Shown here: one piece after another, positions 53,370 through 62,051 of the stretch
Numbering within the stretch: the first letter of the stretch is position 1
Layout: every line of letters starts with the position of its first letter
Origin: Halorubrum sp. 2020YC2
GTDB taxonomy: Archaea; Halobacteriota; Halobacteria; Halobacteriales; Haloferacaceae
Length of the DNA stretch: 64,000 nt
Assembly: GCF_018623055.1 (NCBI RefSeq)
Contig: NZ_CP076019.1
Span: 2,294,001 to 2,358,000, forward strand
Direction: 5' to 3'
Notes under the pieces: generated by a model
Databases searched by the model: none
What the model saw: the letters and a program-made list of their open reading frames with translations, nothing else
Told to the model about the DNA's origin: nothing
Translations under genes and position numbers: made by a program

Positions 53370-54425
53370 ATGACCGCGATCGAACTACGTGGCGTGACCA
53401 AGGAGTTCGCGGAGGTCACGGCCGTTCGCGACCTCGACCTCACCGTCGAAGACGGCGAGGTGTACGGCTTCCTCGGGCCGAACGGCGCGGGCAAGTCGAC
53501 GACGATCGACATGCTGCTCGACCTCGTCCGCCCGAGCGCGGGGACGGTCCGCGTACTCGGCGCCGACGTCGACACCGACGGCGTCGAGATCCGCCGCCGG
53601 ACGGGCGTGCTCCCCGACGGCTTCTCCGTGTACGACCGGCTCTCCGGGCGGAAACACGTCGAGTTCGCCGTCGAGTCGAAGGACGCCGACGCCGACCCCG
53701 ACGCCCTGCTCGACCGCGTCGGCCTCGCCGGCGACGCCGACCGCTCCGCCGGGGAGTACTCGAAAGGCATGCGCCAGCGGCTCGCCCTCGCGATGGCGCT
53801 CGTGGGCGACCCCGATCTGCTGATCCTCGACGAGCCCTCCTCGGGTCTCGACCCGGCCGGCGCCAAGGAGATGCGCGAGATCGTCCGCGCGGAGGCCGAC
53901 CGCGGCGCCACCGTCTTCTTCTCCTCGCACATCCTCGAACAGGTCGACGCCGTCTGCGACCGCGTCGGCATCCTCCGCGACGGCGAACTGGTAGCCGAAG
54001 ACTCCGTCGAGGGGCTCCGCGAGGCCGTGGGCGGCGAGGAGACGCTGGAGGTCGCGGCCGCGGGCGCCGACGACGACGCGGTCGCGGCGGTCCGCGCGCT
54101 CCCCGGCGTCTCCGGCGTCACCCGCGACGGCGACGAACTGGTGGTGAACTGCGCCAGCGACGCGAAGACCGACGTGATCGCCGCCTTGGAGGACGCCGGC
54201 GTGACGGTCGACGACTTCCACACGCGCGAGGCGTCGCTGGAGGACCTCTTCTTGACGTACACGGAGGGCGACGCGGCGGAGCGGGACGGCGCCGCCGACA
54301 TCGACTCGACGGACCCGGACACGACGGACTCCGGCTCGACCGACGCGAACGCGACAGACCTCGATTCGACCGACGCCGACCCGCCGGCAGGCGACGAACC
54401 GGCGGCCGAGGAGGGGGACCGATGA
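53370..54425 (+). CDS. ABC transporter ATP-binding protein
   Basis: 351 residues. Walker A GPNGAGKST (about 35-43), signature YSKGMRQRLALAMAL, Walker B LLILDEPSSGLDP, switch His in FFSSHILEQ. A C-terminal domain (about 215-295) resembles the DUF4162-type end of export ATPases, followed by a low-complexity Ser/Thr/Asp tail (about 305-351). Type II exporter similar to NosF/CcmA. Overlaps the permease start by four bases. Confidence 0.93.
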   Translation: MTAIELRGVTKEFAEVTAVRDLDLTVEDGEVYGFLGPNGAGKSTTIDMLLDLVRPSAGTVRVLGADVDTDGVEIRRRTGVLPDGFSVYDRLSGRKHVEFAVESKDADADPDALLDRVGLAGDADRSAGEYSKGMRQRLALAMALVGDPDLLILDEPSSGLDPAGAKEMREIVRAEADRGATVFFSSHILEQVDAVCDRVGILRDGELVAEDSVEGLREAVGGEETLEVAAAGADDDAVAAVRALPGVSGVTRDGDELVVNCASDAKTDVIAALEDAGVTVDDFHTREASLEDLFLTYTEGDAAERDGAADIDSTDPDTTDSGSTDANATDLDSTDADPPAGDEPAAEEGDR

Positions 54426-55237
54426 GCCTCGCCGCCATCGCCCGGAAGGACTTCCGGGAGACGGTCCAGTCGCGCGGCATGATCGCCCTCGTGGCGCTGT
54501 TCTCGCTGCTCGTCGCGGCGTTCGCCTACGCCGTGCGGCCCACGGGCGGGAACGAGCAGTTCGCCACCGAAGTGCTGTTGAGCGCCTTCATCGGTCCCGT
54601 CCTCGTGACGACGCTCGTGCCGCTCGTCGGCGTCGTCGTCGGCTACAACGCGGTCAGCGGCGAGCGCGAGTCCGGCTCGCTGAAGCTCCTCCTGTCGCTG
54701 CCGCACTCGCGGGCCGACGTGGTCTTTGGCAAGGTGATCGGCCGCGGCGCGGCGCTCGCGCTCGCGGTGTTCGCCGGCTTCCTGCTCCCCGCGCTGGTGT
54801 TGATGGTCGCTCCCGTCGTGTTCAACGCCGGCGCGTTCCTCGGCTACACCGTGTTCGCGGCCGCGCTCGGCGTCGTGTTCGTCGCGATCGCGATCGGCTG
54901 TTCGGCCGCGTCGTCCACCCAGCGCCGGGCGCTCATCGGCGGCGTCGCGATCTACGTCCTCTTCGTCATCCTCTGGGGCACGCTCACCGGTCGCCTCGTC
55001 GGCGCCGCCGGCCCCCTCGTCGACGCGCTCCCGCTGTCGGCGGCACAGCTTCGGGTGTTCCTCCAGGTCTCGAACCCCACGACCGCGGTGGAGGCGCTGT
55101 CGAACGCCTTCCTCGGCCAACAGCTGTTCAGCGGCGAGACCGCGAGCCGGCAGCTCTCGGCGGCCGCAATGCTAGTCTTCTGGACGCTCGCGCCGCCGCT
55201 CGCCGGGCTCTTGAAGTTCGACGCCGACGACCTCTGA
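54422..55237 (+). CDS. ABC-2 type transporter permease (NosY-like)
   Basis: 271 residues, six membrane helices. SLAAIARKDFRETVQSRGMIALVALFSLLVAAFAYAV at the start and VVGYNAVSGERESGSLKLLLSLPHSRADVVFGKVIGR are typical of the NosY/ABC2_membrane_2 group. Works with the coupled ATPase as an exporter. No nitrous oxide reductase genes are near, so the substrate remains open. Confidence 0.9.
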   Translation: MSLAAIARKDFRETVQSRGMIALVALFSLLVAAFAYAVRPTGGNEQFATEVLLSAFIGPVLVTTLVPLVGVVVGYNAVSGERESGSLKLLLSLPHSRADVVFGKVIGRGAALALAVFAGFLLPALVLMVAPVVFNAGAFLGYTVFAAALGVVFVAIAIGCSAASSTQRRALIGGVAIYVLFVILWGTLTGRLVGAAGPLVDALPLSAAQLRVFLQVSNPTTAVEALSNAFLGQQLFSGETASRQLSAAAMLVFWTLAPPLAGLLKFDADDL

Positions 55238-55261
55238 GGCCAGTCACCTCGTTCGGGAGAC

Positions 55262-55495
55262 TGGCTCGGGCGGGTTCGAACCTCGGTCGCTCCCGTTCGC
55301 TCGCTCCGCGCGACTGATAGGGTTCGAACCGCGCCCTTCCGTACCTGCGGCTCGCGAGTTGCTCGCCGCAGGAAGTGGGCTCGGGCGGGTTCGAACCGGA
55401 GAAAGACGGTCGTCTCGCTCCGCTCGACGCTGCGTTTTTCAGGGTTCGACCGCCCTCGCATCCATTTCTGTGACTCACTTCGTTCGTCCCAGAAA
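55262..55495. repeat. Two tandem ~120-bp units carrying copies of the tRNA-Val 3' end
   Basis: The 20-base GGCTCGGGCGGGTTCGAACC, identical to the minus-strand tRNA T-arm/acceptor end at 55498-55517, recurs at 55263-55282 and 55378-55397. Within each unit a second GGTTCGA(A)CCG occurs (55321-55331 and 55443-55452), followed by a palindrome: around CCTGCGGC...CGCCGCAGG (about 55344-55372) in the first, CCATTTCTG...CAGAAATGG (about 55462-55498) in the second. The units lie directly downstream of tRNA-Val. Confidence 0.75.
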
Positions 55496-55569
55496 TGGGC
55501 TCGGGCGGGTTCGAACCGCCGATCTCAGCCTTGTAAAGGCCGCGTCATAACCAGCTAGACCACGAGCCC
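55496..55569 (-). tRNA. tRNA-Val (anticodon UAC)
   Basis: 74 bases. Acceptor stem GGGCTCG (55563-55569) pairs with CGAGCCC (55497-55503), discriminator base A at 55496, no encoded CCA. The anticodon loop TTTACAA is closed by CGGCC/GGCTG, giving anticodon TAC, which reads GUA and related valine codons. D-loop GGTTATGAC and T-loop GGTTCGAACCC are normal. No intron. Confidence 0.95.
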
Positions 55570-55629
55570 TCACCGAAACAACCCCCCGAGAGCGGAAAAC
55601 GATTTCCTTCCGCGCCGCGAACCCCGACC

Positions 55630-56109
55630 GTGAACCGCCGCCTCATCCGGGTCGTGGCCGCGCTCGCGCTGGTCGCGCTCGCCGGCATCGCCGTCGCCGC
55701 GACGAACCCGGCCCTCCTGATCACCGGCTACGACACCGCGACCGTCGAGGCCGTCGACGGCGACACCGGCGAGTCGCTCGCGACCGTCGACGCCCGGGTC
55801 GCGGACGGCTTCGTGAAACAGTACGTCGGGCTCTCCGCCACCGAGGAACTCGGCGCGGGCGAGGGGATGCTGTTCGTCCACGGCGAGTCCGCCGAGCGCG
55901 CCTACGTGATGCGCGACATGGCGTTCGCCCTTGACATCGTCTTCGCCGACGAGAACGGGACGGTCACGCGGATCCACGAGGCGACGCCCGATTCGCGGCC
56001 GCTCACCCGCTACGAGGGGACCGGGCGGTACGTCCTCGAAGTGCCGCGCGGGTGGAGCGACCGCCACGGCGTCGACCCCGGCGACCGGCTGGCGATCGAC
56101 CGGTCGTGA
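55630..56109 (+). CDS. DUF192 family exported protein
   Basis: 159 residues, GTG start. A hydrophobic N-terminal segment (LIRVVAALALVALAGIAVAA) is a signal peptide or anchor. The DUF192 core follows: DGFVKQYVGLSATEELGAGEGMLFVHGESAERAYVMRDMAFALDIVFADENGTVTRIHEA, and GRYVLEVPRGWSDRHGVDPGDRL. These small beta-barrel proteins are widespread in bacteria and archaea without proven activity. The start codon is 60 bases beyond the divergent tRNA-Val 5' end. Confidence 0.88.
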   Translation: MNRRLIRVVAALALVALAGIAVAATNPALLITGYDTATVEAVDGDTGESLATVDARVADGFVKQYVGLSATEELGAGEGMLFVHGESAERAYVMRDMAFALDIVFADENGTVTRIHEATPDSRPLTRYEGTGRYVLEVPRGWSDRHGVDPGDRLAIDRS

Positions 56110-56176
56110 GGCCGGCGGCCGGCCCGCGTAGCCGACCGACGAAACCGCTTTCCGCGTCGCCGGCGTCACGTCGACT

Positions 56177-56593
56177 ATGGCCGGACTCGCTCGCCGGATC
56201 GCGTGGAACCTCCGCCACCGCTGGCGGCGGGTGTTCGCGCTCTGCGTCCTCGGCGCCGGCGTCGCCGCCCCCCTCCTCACCAACCTCTGGTGGACCCTCC
56301 CGCTCGCGTGGTTCTTCGGTCTCTTCATCGCCCTCCCGGTGCTCCACACCCTGACGAAGCCGGTTCCGGAGGAGAACGTCGACGAACCCAAACGCGCCAC
56401 CGGCGACCCCGCGCTCGACGCGCTCCGCGAGCGGTACGCCAACGGCGAGATCGACGAGCGGGAGTTTGAGCGCAAACTCGACCGCCTGCTGGAGACCGAA
56501 GACGTCGAGACCGTCTCCGACCCGGGCGACGACGACGTCGCTGACCGGGTTCGAGACGGGATTCGCCGCGAAGTAGAGCGGATACGGGAGTGA
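56177..56593 (+). CDS. SHOCT-domain membrane protein
   Basis: 138 residues. Two membrane helices (about 16-34 and 36-56; VFALCVLGAGVAAPLLTNLWW, then TLPLAWFFGLFIALPVLHTL). They are followed by a SHOCT motif (ALDALRERYANGEIDEREFERKLDRLLETE, about 75-104) and a charged tail. SHOCT is a short C-terminal helix pair thought to mediate oligomerisation. Convergent with the sugar ABC operon. Confidence 0.88.
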   Translation: MAGLARRIAWNLRHRWRRVFALCVLGAGVAAPLLTNLWWTLPLAWFFGLFIALPVLHTLTKPVPEENVDEPKRATGDPALDALRERYANGEIDEREFERKLDRLLETEDVETVSDPGDDDVADRVRDGIRREVERIRE

Positions 56594-56642
56594 CGCCCCA
56601 CCCGCGGTCGTCTTCCGATACCGGACCGAGCCGCGTCGACGA

Positions 56643-57761
56643 TTAGTCGTCGATCTCGCGGTTGTGTACCGCCTCGCCGGTGGCTCCGTCGAAGAGGTGG
56701 ACCGTCCCCTCGGGGATCTCGATCGTGATCTCGTCGCCGGCGGAGACCCGCTGAAGGCCGCCGACGGTAGCGATGAACGTCTCGCCCTCCGGCGCGTCCG
56801 CGAACCGGAGGTAGACGGTGTTCTCGTCGCCCATCGGCTCGACGACCTCGACGACCGTCGAGAAGGTGTGGTCGCCGCCCGTGTCGCCGGCCAGCGAGAT
56901 GTCCTCGGGGCGGACCCCGAGCGTGAGGTCGGTCACGTCTCCGACGTCGTCGAGCGTCGACTCCGAGAGCGGGTAGTCGAACACGGGGTTGACGAGGGTG
57001 TCGCCCTCCCGCCGAACGTCGAAGAAGTTCATCGACGGGTCCCCGATGAACCCGGCGACGAACTGGTTCGCCGGCTCGTGGTAACACTCGAGCGGGGTCG
57101 CGACCTGCTGGAGCTCCCCGGCGTCGAGGATGGCGATCCGGTCGCCCATCGTCATCGCCTCGGTCTGGTCGTGCGTGACGTACATCGTCGTCACGTCCAG
57201 CTCGTCTTGGAGCCGCTGGAGCTCCGTCCGCATCTCCGAGCGCAGCTTGGCGTCGAGGTTGCTGAGCGGCTCGTCCATCAGGAACACCTCCGGGTCGCGG
57301 ACAATCGCTCGCCCGAGCGCGACCCGCTGTCGCTGCCCGCCGGAGAGGTCGGACGGCTTCCGGTCTAAGAGCTCTGCGATGCCCATCGTCTCCGCGGCGT
57401 CGGAGACGCGCTCCTCGATCTCGTCGTCGGAGAGGTCCGTCGACTCCTCTAAGCCGAACGCCATGTTCCCCCGCACCGTCATGTGGGGGTACAGCGCGTA
57501 CGACTGGAACACCATCGCGATGTCCCGGTCCTGCGGTTTCACGTCGTTGATGGTCTTCCCGGTGAGTCGGATGTCGCCGCTGGAGATCGTCTCCAGCCCT
57601 GCGACCATCCGGAGCGTCGTCGACTTGCCACAGCCCGAGGGACCGACGACGACGAGGAACTCGCCGTCGCGCATCTCGATGTCGACGTCGTCGACGGCGA
57701 CGATCTCGCCGTCGCCGTCGGGGAACACCTTGGTCACGCCGTCGAGTTCGAGCGTCCCCAT
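56643..57761 (-). CDS. Carbohydrate ABC transporter ATPase (MalK/UgpC type)
   Basis: 372 residues. Walker A VGPSGCGKSTTLRMVAGLE, Q-loop MVFQSYALYPHMTV, signature LSGGQRQRVALGRA, Walker B EVFLMDEPLSNLDA, switch His VTHDQTEAMT. The C-terminal TOBE/OB region (about 240-370; GFIGDPSMNFFDV, LGVRPEDISL) is the regulatory domain of CUT1 importers. Last gene of the operon, after a 102-base gap behind the permease, enough for an extra promoter. Confidence 0.94.
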   Translation of the reverse strand: MGTLELDGVTKVFPDGDGEIVAVDDVDIEMRDGEFLVVVGPSGCGKSTTLRMVAGLETISSGDIRLTGKTINDVKPQDRDIAMVFQSYALYPHMTVRGNMAFGLEESTDLSDDEIEERVSDAAETMGIAELLDRKPSDLSGGQRQRVALGRAIVRDPEVFLMDEPLSNLDAKLRSEMRTELQRLQDELDVTTMYVTHDQTEAMTMGDRIAILDAGELQQVATPLECYHEPANQFVAGFIGDPSMNFFDVRREGDTLVNPVFDYPLSESTLDDVGDVTDLTLGVRPEDISLAGDTGGDHTFSTVVEVVEPMGDENTVYLRFADAPEGETFIATVGGLQRVSAGDEITIEIPEGTVHLFDGATGEAVHNREIDD

Positions 57762-57863
57762 CCTATCGCCTCCGTGAGACGGCGCGACGGTTCGAGAGCG
57801 ATGCGTCCGGTCGGCTGCGTGGTTGCTGTCGAGTCATAGATTGCTGCTGGCGAGAGGCGGCGG

Positions 57864-58808
57864 TCACGTCGCCACCCCCTCCGCGAACTCCTCGCCGAAC
57901 GCGATGTACACCGCGAGCGTCGGCAGGGCGGCGATGAACGCGCCCGCCATCCGGAGCGCGAAGTCTTGGCCTTCGAGCGACGTTCCCAGCCCGGCCAGAA
58001 TCAACACGATCGGCGCGGCCGCGCTGGACTCCGTCTGGACCAACACGAGCGTGAACAGGAGGTCGTTCCAGATCTGTGTGAACTGGTAGATCAGGACCAC
58101 CGCGAACATCGGTCCCGAGAGCGGGAGGACAATCCGACGGTAGATGCGGCGAATGGACGCGCCGTCCAGCCGCGCCGCCTCGATCATCTCCCCGCTCATA
58201 TTCTTGTAGTATGACCTGAACAGGACGGTACAGATCGGCAGTCCGTAGGCCACGTGGGTGACGATCAGCTCGACTATCCCCACGTAGTCGTCGTTGATCC
58301 CGAGCGACCACAGGAACCCCAGCGACTCCTCGAGGGGAACCATCGACCAGAACTGCGAGAGCGGCACGAGCACGGCCTGGTACGGAATGAATATCCCGGC
58401 GACGAACAGCGCGAGGATCGGCGCCTTGTACTTCGGCTTCCAGTTCGACTGCGTGATCCCGTAGGCGGCGAAGCTGCCGAGCAGCGCCGAGATGACCGTC
58501 GCGGGGATCGCGTACAGCGCGCTGTTCACGAGCCCGCGTCCGAGCGCGTCGAACGCGGTCTGCCACTTCCCGAGGGTGAACGTGCTCCCGGTCGGCGGCG
58601 CGAAGGGGAGCGACCCGCTGACGCCGCTCGAAGTCTTAAACGAGGTGACGAGTCCGGACTCGATCGGGACCAGGAAGAACGCCAGCATCCCGAACAGCCC
58701 GAGGTACAGGAGGACCCGGTACCCGTCGACTCCCGCGAGCGCCCCCGCGGACGCCCCCGGGTCCGTTTCCGATACCGTTCCGCCGTCGGTTCGTGCGTCG
58801 TTGCTCAT
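57864..58808 (-). CDS. Carbohydrate ABC transporter permease (MalG-like)
   Basis: 314 residues, six membrane helices. The EAA loop that docks to the ATPase is EMIEAARLDGASIRRIYRRIVLPL (about 200-223). The N-terminal 35 residues are a low-complexity cytoplasmic extension. Its start overlaps the stop of the other permease gene by four bases (ATGA), so the two are translated together. Confidence 0.93.
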   Translation of the reverse strand: MSNDARTDGGTVSETDPGASAGALAGVDGYRVLLYLGLFGMLAFFLVPIESGLVTSFKTSSGVSGSLPFAPPTGSTFTLGKWQTAFDALGRGLVNSALYAIPATVISALLGSFAAYGITQSNWKPKYKAPILALFVAGIFIPYQAVLVPLSQFWSMVPLEESLGFLWSLGINDDYVGIVELIVTHVAYGLPICTVLFRSYYKNMSGEMIEAARLDGASIRRIYRRIVLPLSGPMFAVVLIYQFTQIWNDLLFTLVLVQTESSAAAPIVLILAGLGTSLEGQDFALRMAGAFIAALPTLAVYIAFGEEFAEGVAT

Positions 58809-59791
58809 AGGTTCCCTCGGTTGTACTGGTAGTAGAGGTACGGACCGACGATGCCGAGCGTCATCAGGAACAGGGTGATGGCGATCGCCGACGAGTACGC
58901 CCAGTTCAGGTTCGCGTACGCCTCACGGACCATCTTCGTCGCGAGGATGTCAGCCCCGTTCGGCGGCCGGTAGCCGCCGACCAGCGAGTACAGGAAGTCG
59001 AACGCCTTCAGCGCGAACACCATCAGGACGACCGAGGCGCTGATCGTCGACCCTTTCAGCTGGGGGATGATCACGCGCCAGTACATCCGGACCGTCGAGG
59101 CCCCGTCGACCTTCGCCGCCTCGTAGTGTTCGCCCGGGATGGCCCGCAGGCCCGCGAGGTACACGACCATCGCGTACCCGGCGAACTGCCACATCAGCGC
59201 GAACATCACCGCCCAGAGGACGATGTCGGGGTTCCCGATCCAGTCGACCCGGCCGAGTCCGAGCGACGTGATCACGATGTTGATGACCCCGTTGTTGAAG
59301 TTGAACATCCACGCCCAGAACTGGGCCGTGACGACGAACGAGAGGCTCATCGGCAGCAGGTAGATCGTTCGGAAGGTGTTTTCGAACCGGATGTTCCGAT
59401 CGACCAGAATCGCCAGCCCGAGCCCGAGTACGAGCGTCACGAGGGTGAACCCGACGAGCAGGATGAAGGTGTTGACCGCGGCGTCGATGAACCCGCTCTC
59501 CGACAGCGCGCGGCTGTACATCTCGAGGTCCAGGTCGCTGTAGTCGGGACCCGAGAAGCCGGTGAAGTCCGTCAGCGATATCAGGAAGTTCCAGATGATC
59601 GCCCCGTAGACGAACAGTCCGACCAGCAGGAACGGCGGCAGCCAGAACTGCGAGGACTCCACGAAGTCGCTGCCGAAGCGGTCGTTCAGCGCAGCGATCG
59701 GGCTGAAGCCGGACCGCTGCCGGTCCTCGGCGACGCCGCCGTCCGTCACTGCGTCGCCACTGTCGTCGCCGGTGTCTGTGTTCCGTGTCAT
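58805..59791 (-). CDS. Carbohydrate ABC transporter permease (MalF-like)
   Basis: 328 residues, six membrane helices after a 50-residue cytoplasmic N-terminus. EAA loop EHYEAAKVDGASTVRMYWRVIIPQL (about 225-249). Sequence order FTDFTGFSGPDYSDLDLEMYSRAL in the first outer loop is typical of CUT1 UgpA/GlcT-like permeases. The binding-protein gene ends 53 bases upstream on the same strand. Confidence 0.93.
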   Translation of the reverse strand: MTRNTDTGDDSGDAVTDGGVAEDRQRSGFSPIAALNDRFGSDFVESSQFWLPPFLLVGLFVYGAIIWNFLISLTDFTGFSGPDYSDLDLEMYSRALSESGFIDAAVNTFILLVGFTLVTLVLGLGLAILVDRNIRFENTFRTIYLLPMSLSFVVTAQFWAWMFNFNNGVINIVITSLGLGRVDWIGNPDIVLWAVMFALMWQFAGYAMVVYLAGLRAIPGEHYEAAKVDGASTVRMYWRVIIPQLKGSTISASVVLMVFALKAFDFLYSLVGGYRPPNGADILATKMVREAYANLNWAYSSAIAITLFLMTLGIVGPYLYYQYNRGNL

Positions 59792-59844
59792 ATGGTTCGT
59801 CGTGTGCCGAAACCGCCGAAATCCGGTCGCATCGTGGACCGGGA

Positions 59845-61131
59845 TCAGTTAGAGACCGCGTCGACGAAGCCTTCCGTCGCGGCGTCGACGTCGTACGGTC
59901 CGGAGAACTCGCTGGAAACCACGTCGTTCAGCGTCGTCATGGTCTCAGCGGGGACGCCCAGCCCGTGCTGGAGGTTCGGGGGTCGCTGGTCGGCCTCCGC
60001 GAAGTCCTCCTGCGTCTCCTGCAGGTACGGGCCGAACTCGCTCATGTCGACGTCCGTCCGCGTCGGGATCGAACCCTTGTACTGGTTGAAGGCGACCTGC
60101 GCCGCCTCGCTCCCGACGAACGCCATGAACTGCTCCGTCGCGTCCGGGCTCGGGTTGTCCGAGGGGTAGAGGAACGAGTCGAAGTGGAGCATGTACATGC
60201 CCTCCGAGCCGGGGTACGTCTTGAAGCCCCAGTCCTCGTCGTAGCTGAAGTCCTCGGCGTTCCGGTAGGCGCCGGCGGCCCAGTTGCCCTGGTGGATGAA
60301 CGCCGCGTTCCCTTCGATGATGTTCTGGTTGGACTCGGTGAGTCCGATCGAGGACGCGTCCTCGTTGATGTAGTTCTCGAGAATCTCCGCGAGCGACTCG
60401 AAGGTCGCTCTGACGGCCTCCTCGTCCGGGCTCCCGTCGAGGAAGTTCATGTATGCGTCGTACCCCTCCTGACCGAGCATCGTCGAGGCGAACAGCTGGG
60501 TCGTCGTCCAGGTGCCGCTCGCGCCGTGGGTCATCGGAATCGCGTCGGTCTCGCTTTGAACCGTCTCCAGCGCGTCGATCAGGGCCGACACGCTCGTCAG
60601 CGAGTCGGGGTCGACGCCCGCGTCCTCGACGACCGAGGTGTTGTAGAACAGGCAGTTCAGCCGGTGCGACCCGAGGGGAACCCCGCGGTACCCGCCGTTG
60701 CGCTGGTGGAGGTCGACCGCCTCCTGGACCATCACGTCCTCGAAGCCCTCGTCCTCCCAGACGCCGTCGACCTCGCCCAGCACGCCGTCGTAGCGCTGGA
60801 GGTTCGGGCCGGGCCAGTTGGCGAACGAGCTCGGCGGGTTATCGTTGTTGAGCCGGTTCGCCACGACCGCGTCGAGGTTCTGGTTCCCGCCGCCGCCGAT
60901 CGGGTTGAACTCCTGTTCGACGTCGGGATACTCCTCGTCGAAGGCCTCGACGAGCGCCTCCGCCGCGCGAGCGCCGTCGCCGCCGGTCCACGCGTGGAGG
61001 ACCTCCAGCGTGTTTCCGCCGCCGTCGCCACCGTCACCGCCGCCGGAACAGCCGGCGAGCCCCGCGAGGGTCGCCGCCCCCGCCGCTCCGACGAAGTGCC
61101 GCCGCGATAATCGCTTGTTCTGATTTGTCAT
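59845..61131 (-). CDS. Sugar-binding lipoprotein of the ABC importer (Tat-exported)
   Basis: 428 residues. Tat signal SRRHFVGAAGAATLAGLAGC with twin Arg and a lipobox Cys at the end, followed by a Gly-rich linker, as usual in haloarchaea, where binding proteins are folded before export and anchored by lipid. The mature domain (NTLEVLHAWTGGDGARAAEALVEAFDEEYPDV to the end) is family 1 solute-binding, close to glucose-type proteins (LFYNTSVVEDAGVDP; FIHQGNWAAGAY). First gene of the importer operon; glucose or a similar hexose is likely. Confidence 0.93.
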   Translation of the reverse strand: MTNQNKRLSRRHFVGAAGAATLAGLAGCSGGGDGGDGGGNTLEVLHAWTGGDGARAAEALVEAFDEEYPDVEQEFNPIGGGGNQNLDAVVANRLNNDNPPSSFANWPGPNLQRYDGVLGEVDGVWEDEGFEDVMVQEAVDLHQRNGGYRGVPLGSHRLNCLFYNTSVVEDAGVDPDSLTSVSALIDALETVQSETDAIPMTHGASGTWTTTQLFASTMLGQEGYDAYMNFLDGSPDEEAVRATFESLAEILENYINEDASSIGLTESNQNIIEGNAAFIHQGNWAAGAYRNAEDFSYDEDWGFKTYPGSEGMYMLHFDSFLYPSDNPSPDATEQFMAFVGSEAAQVAFNQYKGSIPTRTDVDMSEFGPYLQETQEDFAEADQRPPNLQHGLGVPAETMTTLNDVVSSEFSGPYDVDAATEGFVDAVSN

Positions 61132-61161
61132 GGTAATTCACGCTGTACAATGGACGTTTGC

Positions 61162-61188
61162 CATATATACTTACTCATTACTCTAGAA
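61162..61188 (-). promoter_or_regulatory. Promoter of the sugar ABC operon with a TrmB-like site
   Basis: TATATATGG (minus strand, 61162-61170) is the TATA box about 33 bases before the start codon. Directly upstream are two GAGTA half-sites (61179-61183 and 61172-61176). TTCT-N8-GAGTA (61188 down to 61172) differs at one position from the TACT-N7/8-GAGTA motif reported for TrmB in Halobacterium. Sugar-dependent control is inferred. Confidence 0.5.
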
Positions 61189-61299
61189 CAATTTCTGAAA
61201 CCCGCTGAAACCCCACCACCGGGTTGTACTCTCGAATATTCCGTTCGGAGGCGAGGCCGGACCGACGGGCATACTACGGTCCGGCAGGTGGGCATACGC

Positions 61300-61956
61300 A
61301 TGCGCCCCTCGATCGCCGCCGCCACGTACCCGATCGCCGGCGACGCCGCGGAGCGGCCCCTCCTCGCGGTCTGGCTGCTCCTCGCGCTGTCGGTCGCCCT
61401 GCCGGTCCTCCCGGCGGTGCCGGTCGTCGGCTACCTCGTCCGCGTGCTGGCCGCCAGCGAACGCGGCGACGCCATTCCGCCCTTCCTCTCCGACGCCCGG
61501 ACGCTCCTCCGCCGGTCGCTCGGCGGGCTGGTCGTCTGTCTGGCTTTCCTCGGCGTCCCGTTCGCCGCGCTCCTCGTGACCCTCTACGGCGTCGTCACGC
61601 TGGAACCCGGCGCGAACGCGCCGGTCGGTCGCATCCTCGCCGGCTCGACGGTCGTCCTCTTCGTCGGGCTCCTCGGCGCCTACCTCGCCCCGATCTCGCT
61701 GACGGCGTACGGCCGAACGGGGTCGCTCCGACGGGCGTTCTCCTCGGACGCCCTCCGGCCGGTCGCCGGCCACCCGGCCTACTTCTTCGGCTGGACGCTC
61801 GGGTTCACCGCGCTCGTCGTCACCGTCGGCGTCGGCGGCGCGCTGTTTTCCCTCTCTCGGATCGGCCCCCTCGCCGGCACCCTCGTCCTCGCCTACGGGC
61901 TCCTCGTGACCGCGTACCTGTGGGGCCGCGCCGGCGAGCGCGCGCGGCGGCGATAG
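61300..61956 (+). CDS. DUF4013 membrane protein
   Basis: 218 residues from the ATG at 61300. IAAATYPIAGDAAERPLLAVWLLLALSVALPVLPAVPVVGYLVRVLAASERGDAIPPF is the DUF4013 N-terminal signature (GYLVRVLxxxxxGDxxPPxF), followed by three or four further helices. Unknown function, often present in several copies in haloarchaea. An open frame upstream to 61150 is not used. Weakly placed promoter (GGGCATACTAC) at about 61267-61277. Confidence 0.85.
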   Translation: MRPSIAAATYPIAGDAAERPLLAVWLLLALSVALPVLPAVPVVGYLVRVLAASERGDAIPPFLSDARTLLRRSLGGLVVCLAFLGVPFAALLVTLYGVVTLEPGANAPVGRILAGSTVVLFVGLLGAYLAPISLTAYGRTGSLRRAFSSDALRPVAGHPAYFFGWTLGFTALVVTVGVGGALFSLSRIGPLAGTLVLAYGLLVTAYLWGRAGERARRR

Positions 61957-61961
61957 GCGCT

Positions 61962-62018
61962 CGGCGTCGTGACCGCTCACGCGGCGTCGTGACCGCTCAC
62001 CCGGCGTCGTGACCGACC
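61962..62018. repeat. 20-bp tandem repeat, almost three copies
   Basis: CGGCGTCGTGACCGCTCAC recurs with an exact 20-bp period from 61962, 61982 and 62002; the third copy diverges after CGGCGTCGTGACCG. It fills the space between DUF4013 and rfcC. Confidence 0.9.
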
Positions 62019-62051
62019 GATTCTTGACCGCGCGGCCCCGACGCAACGGTA

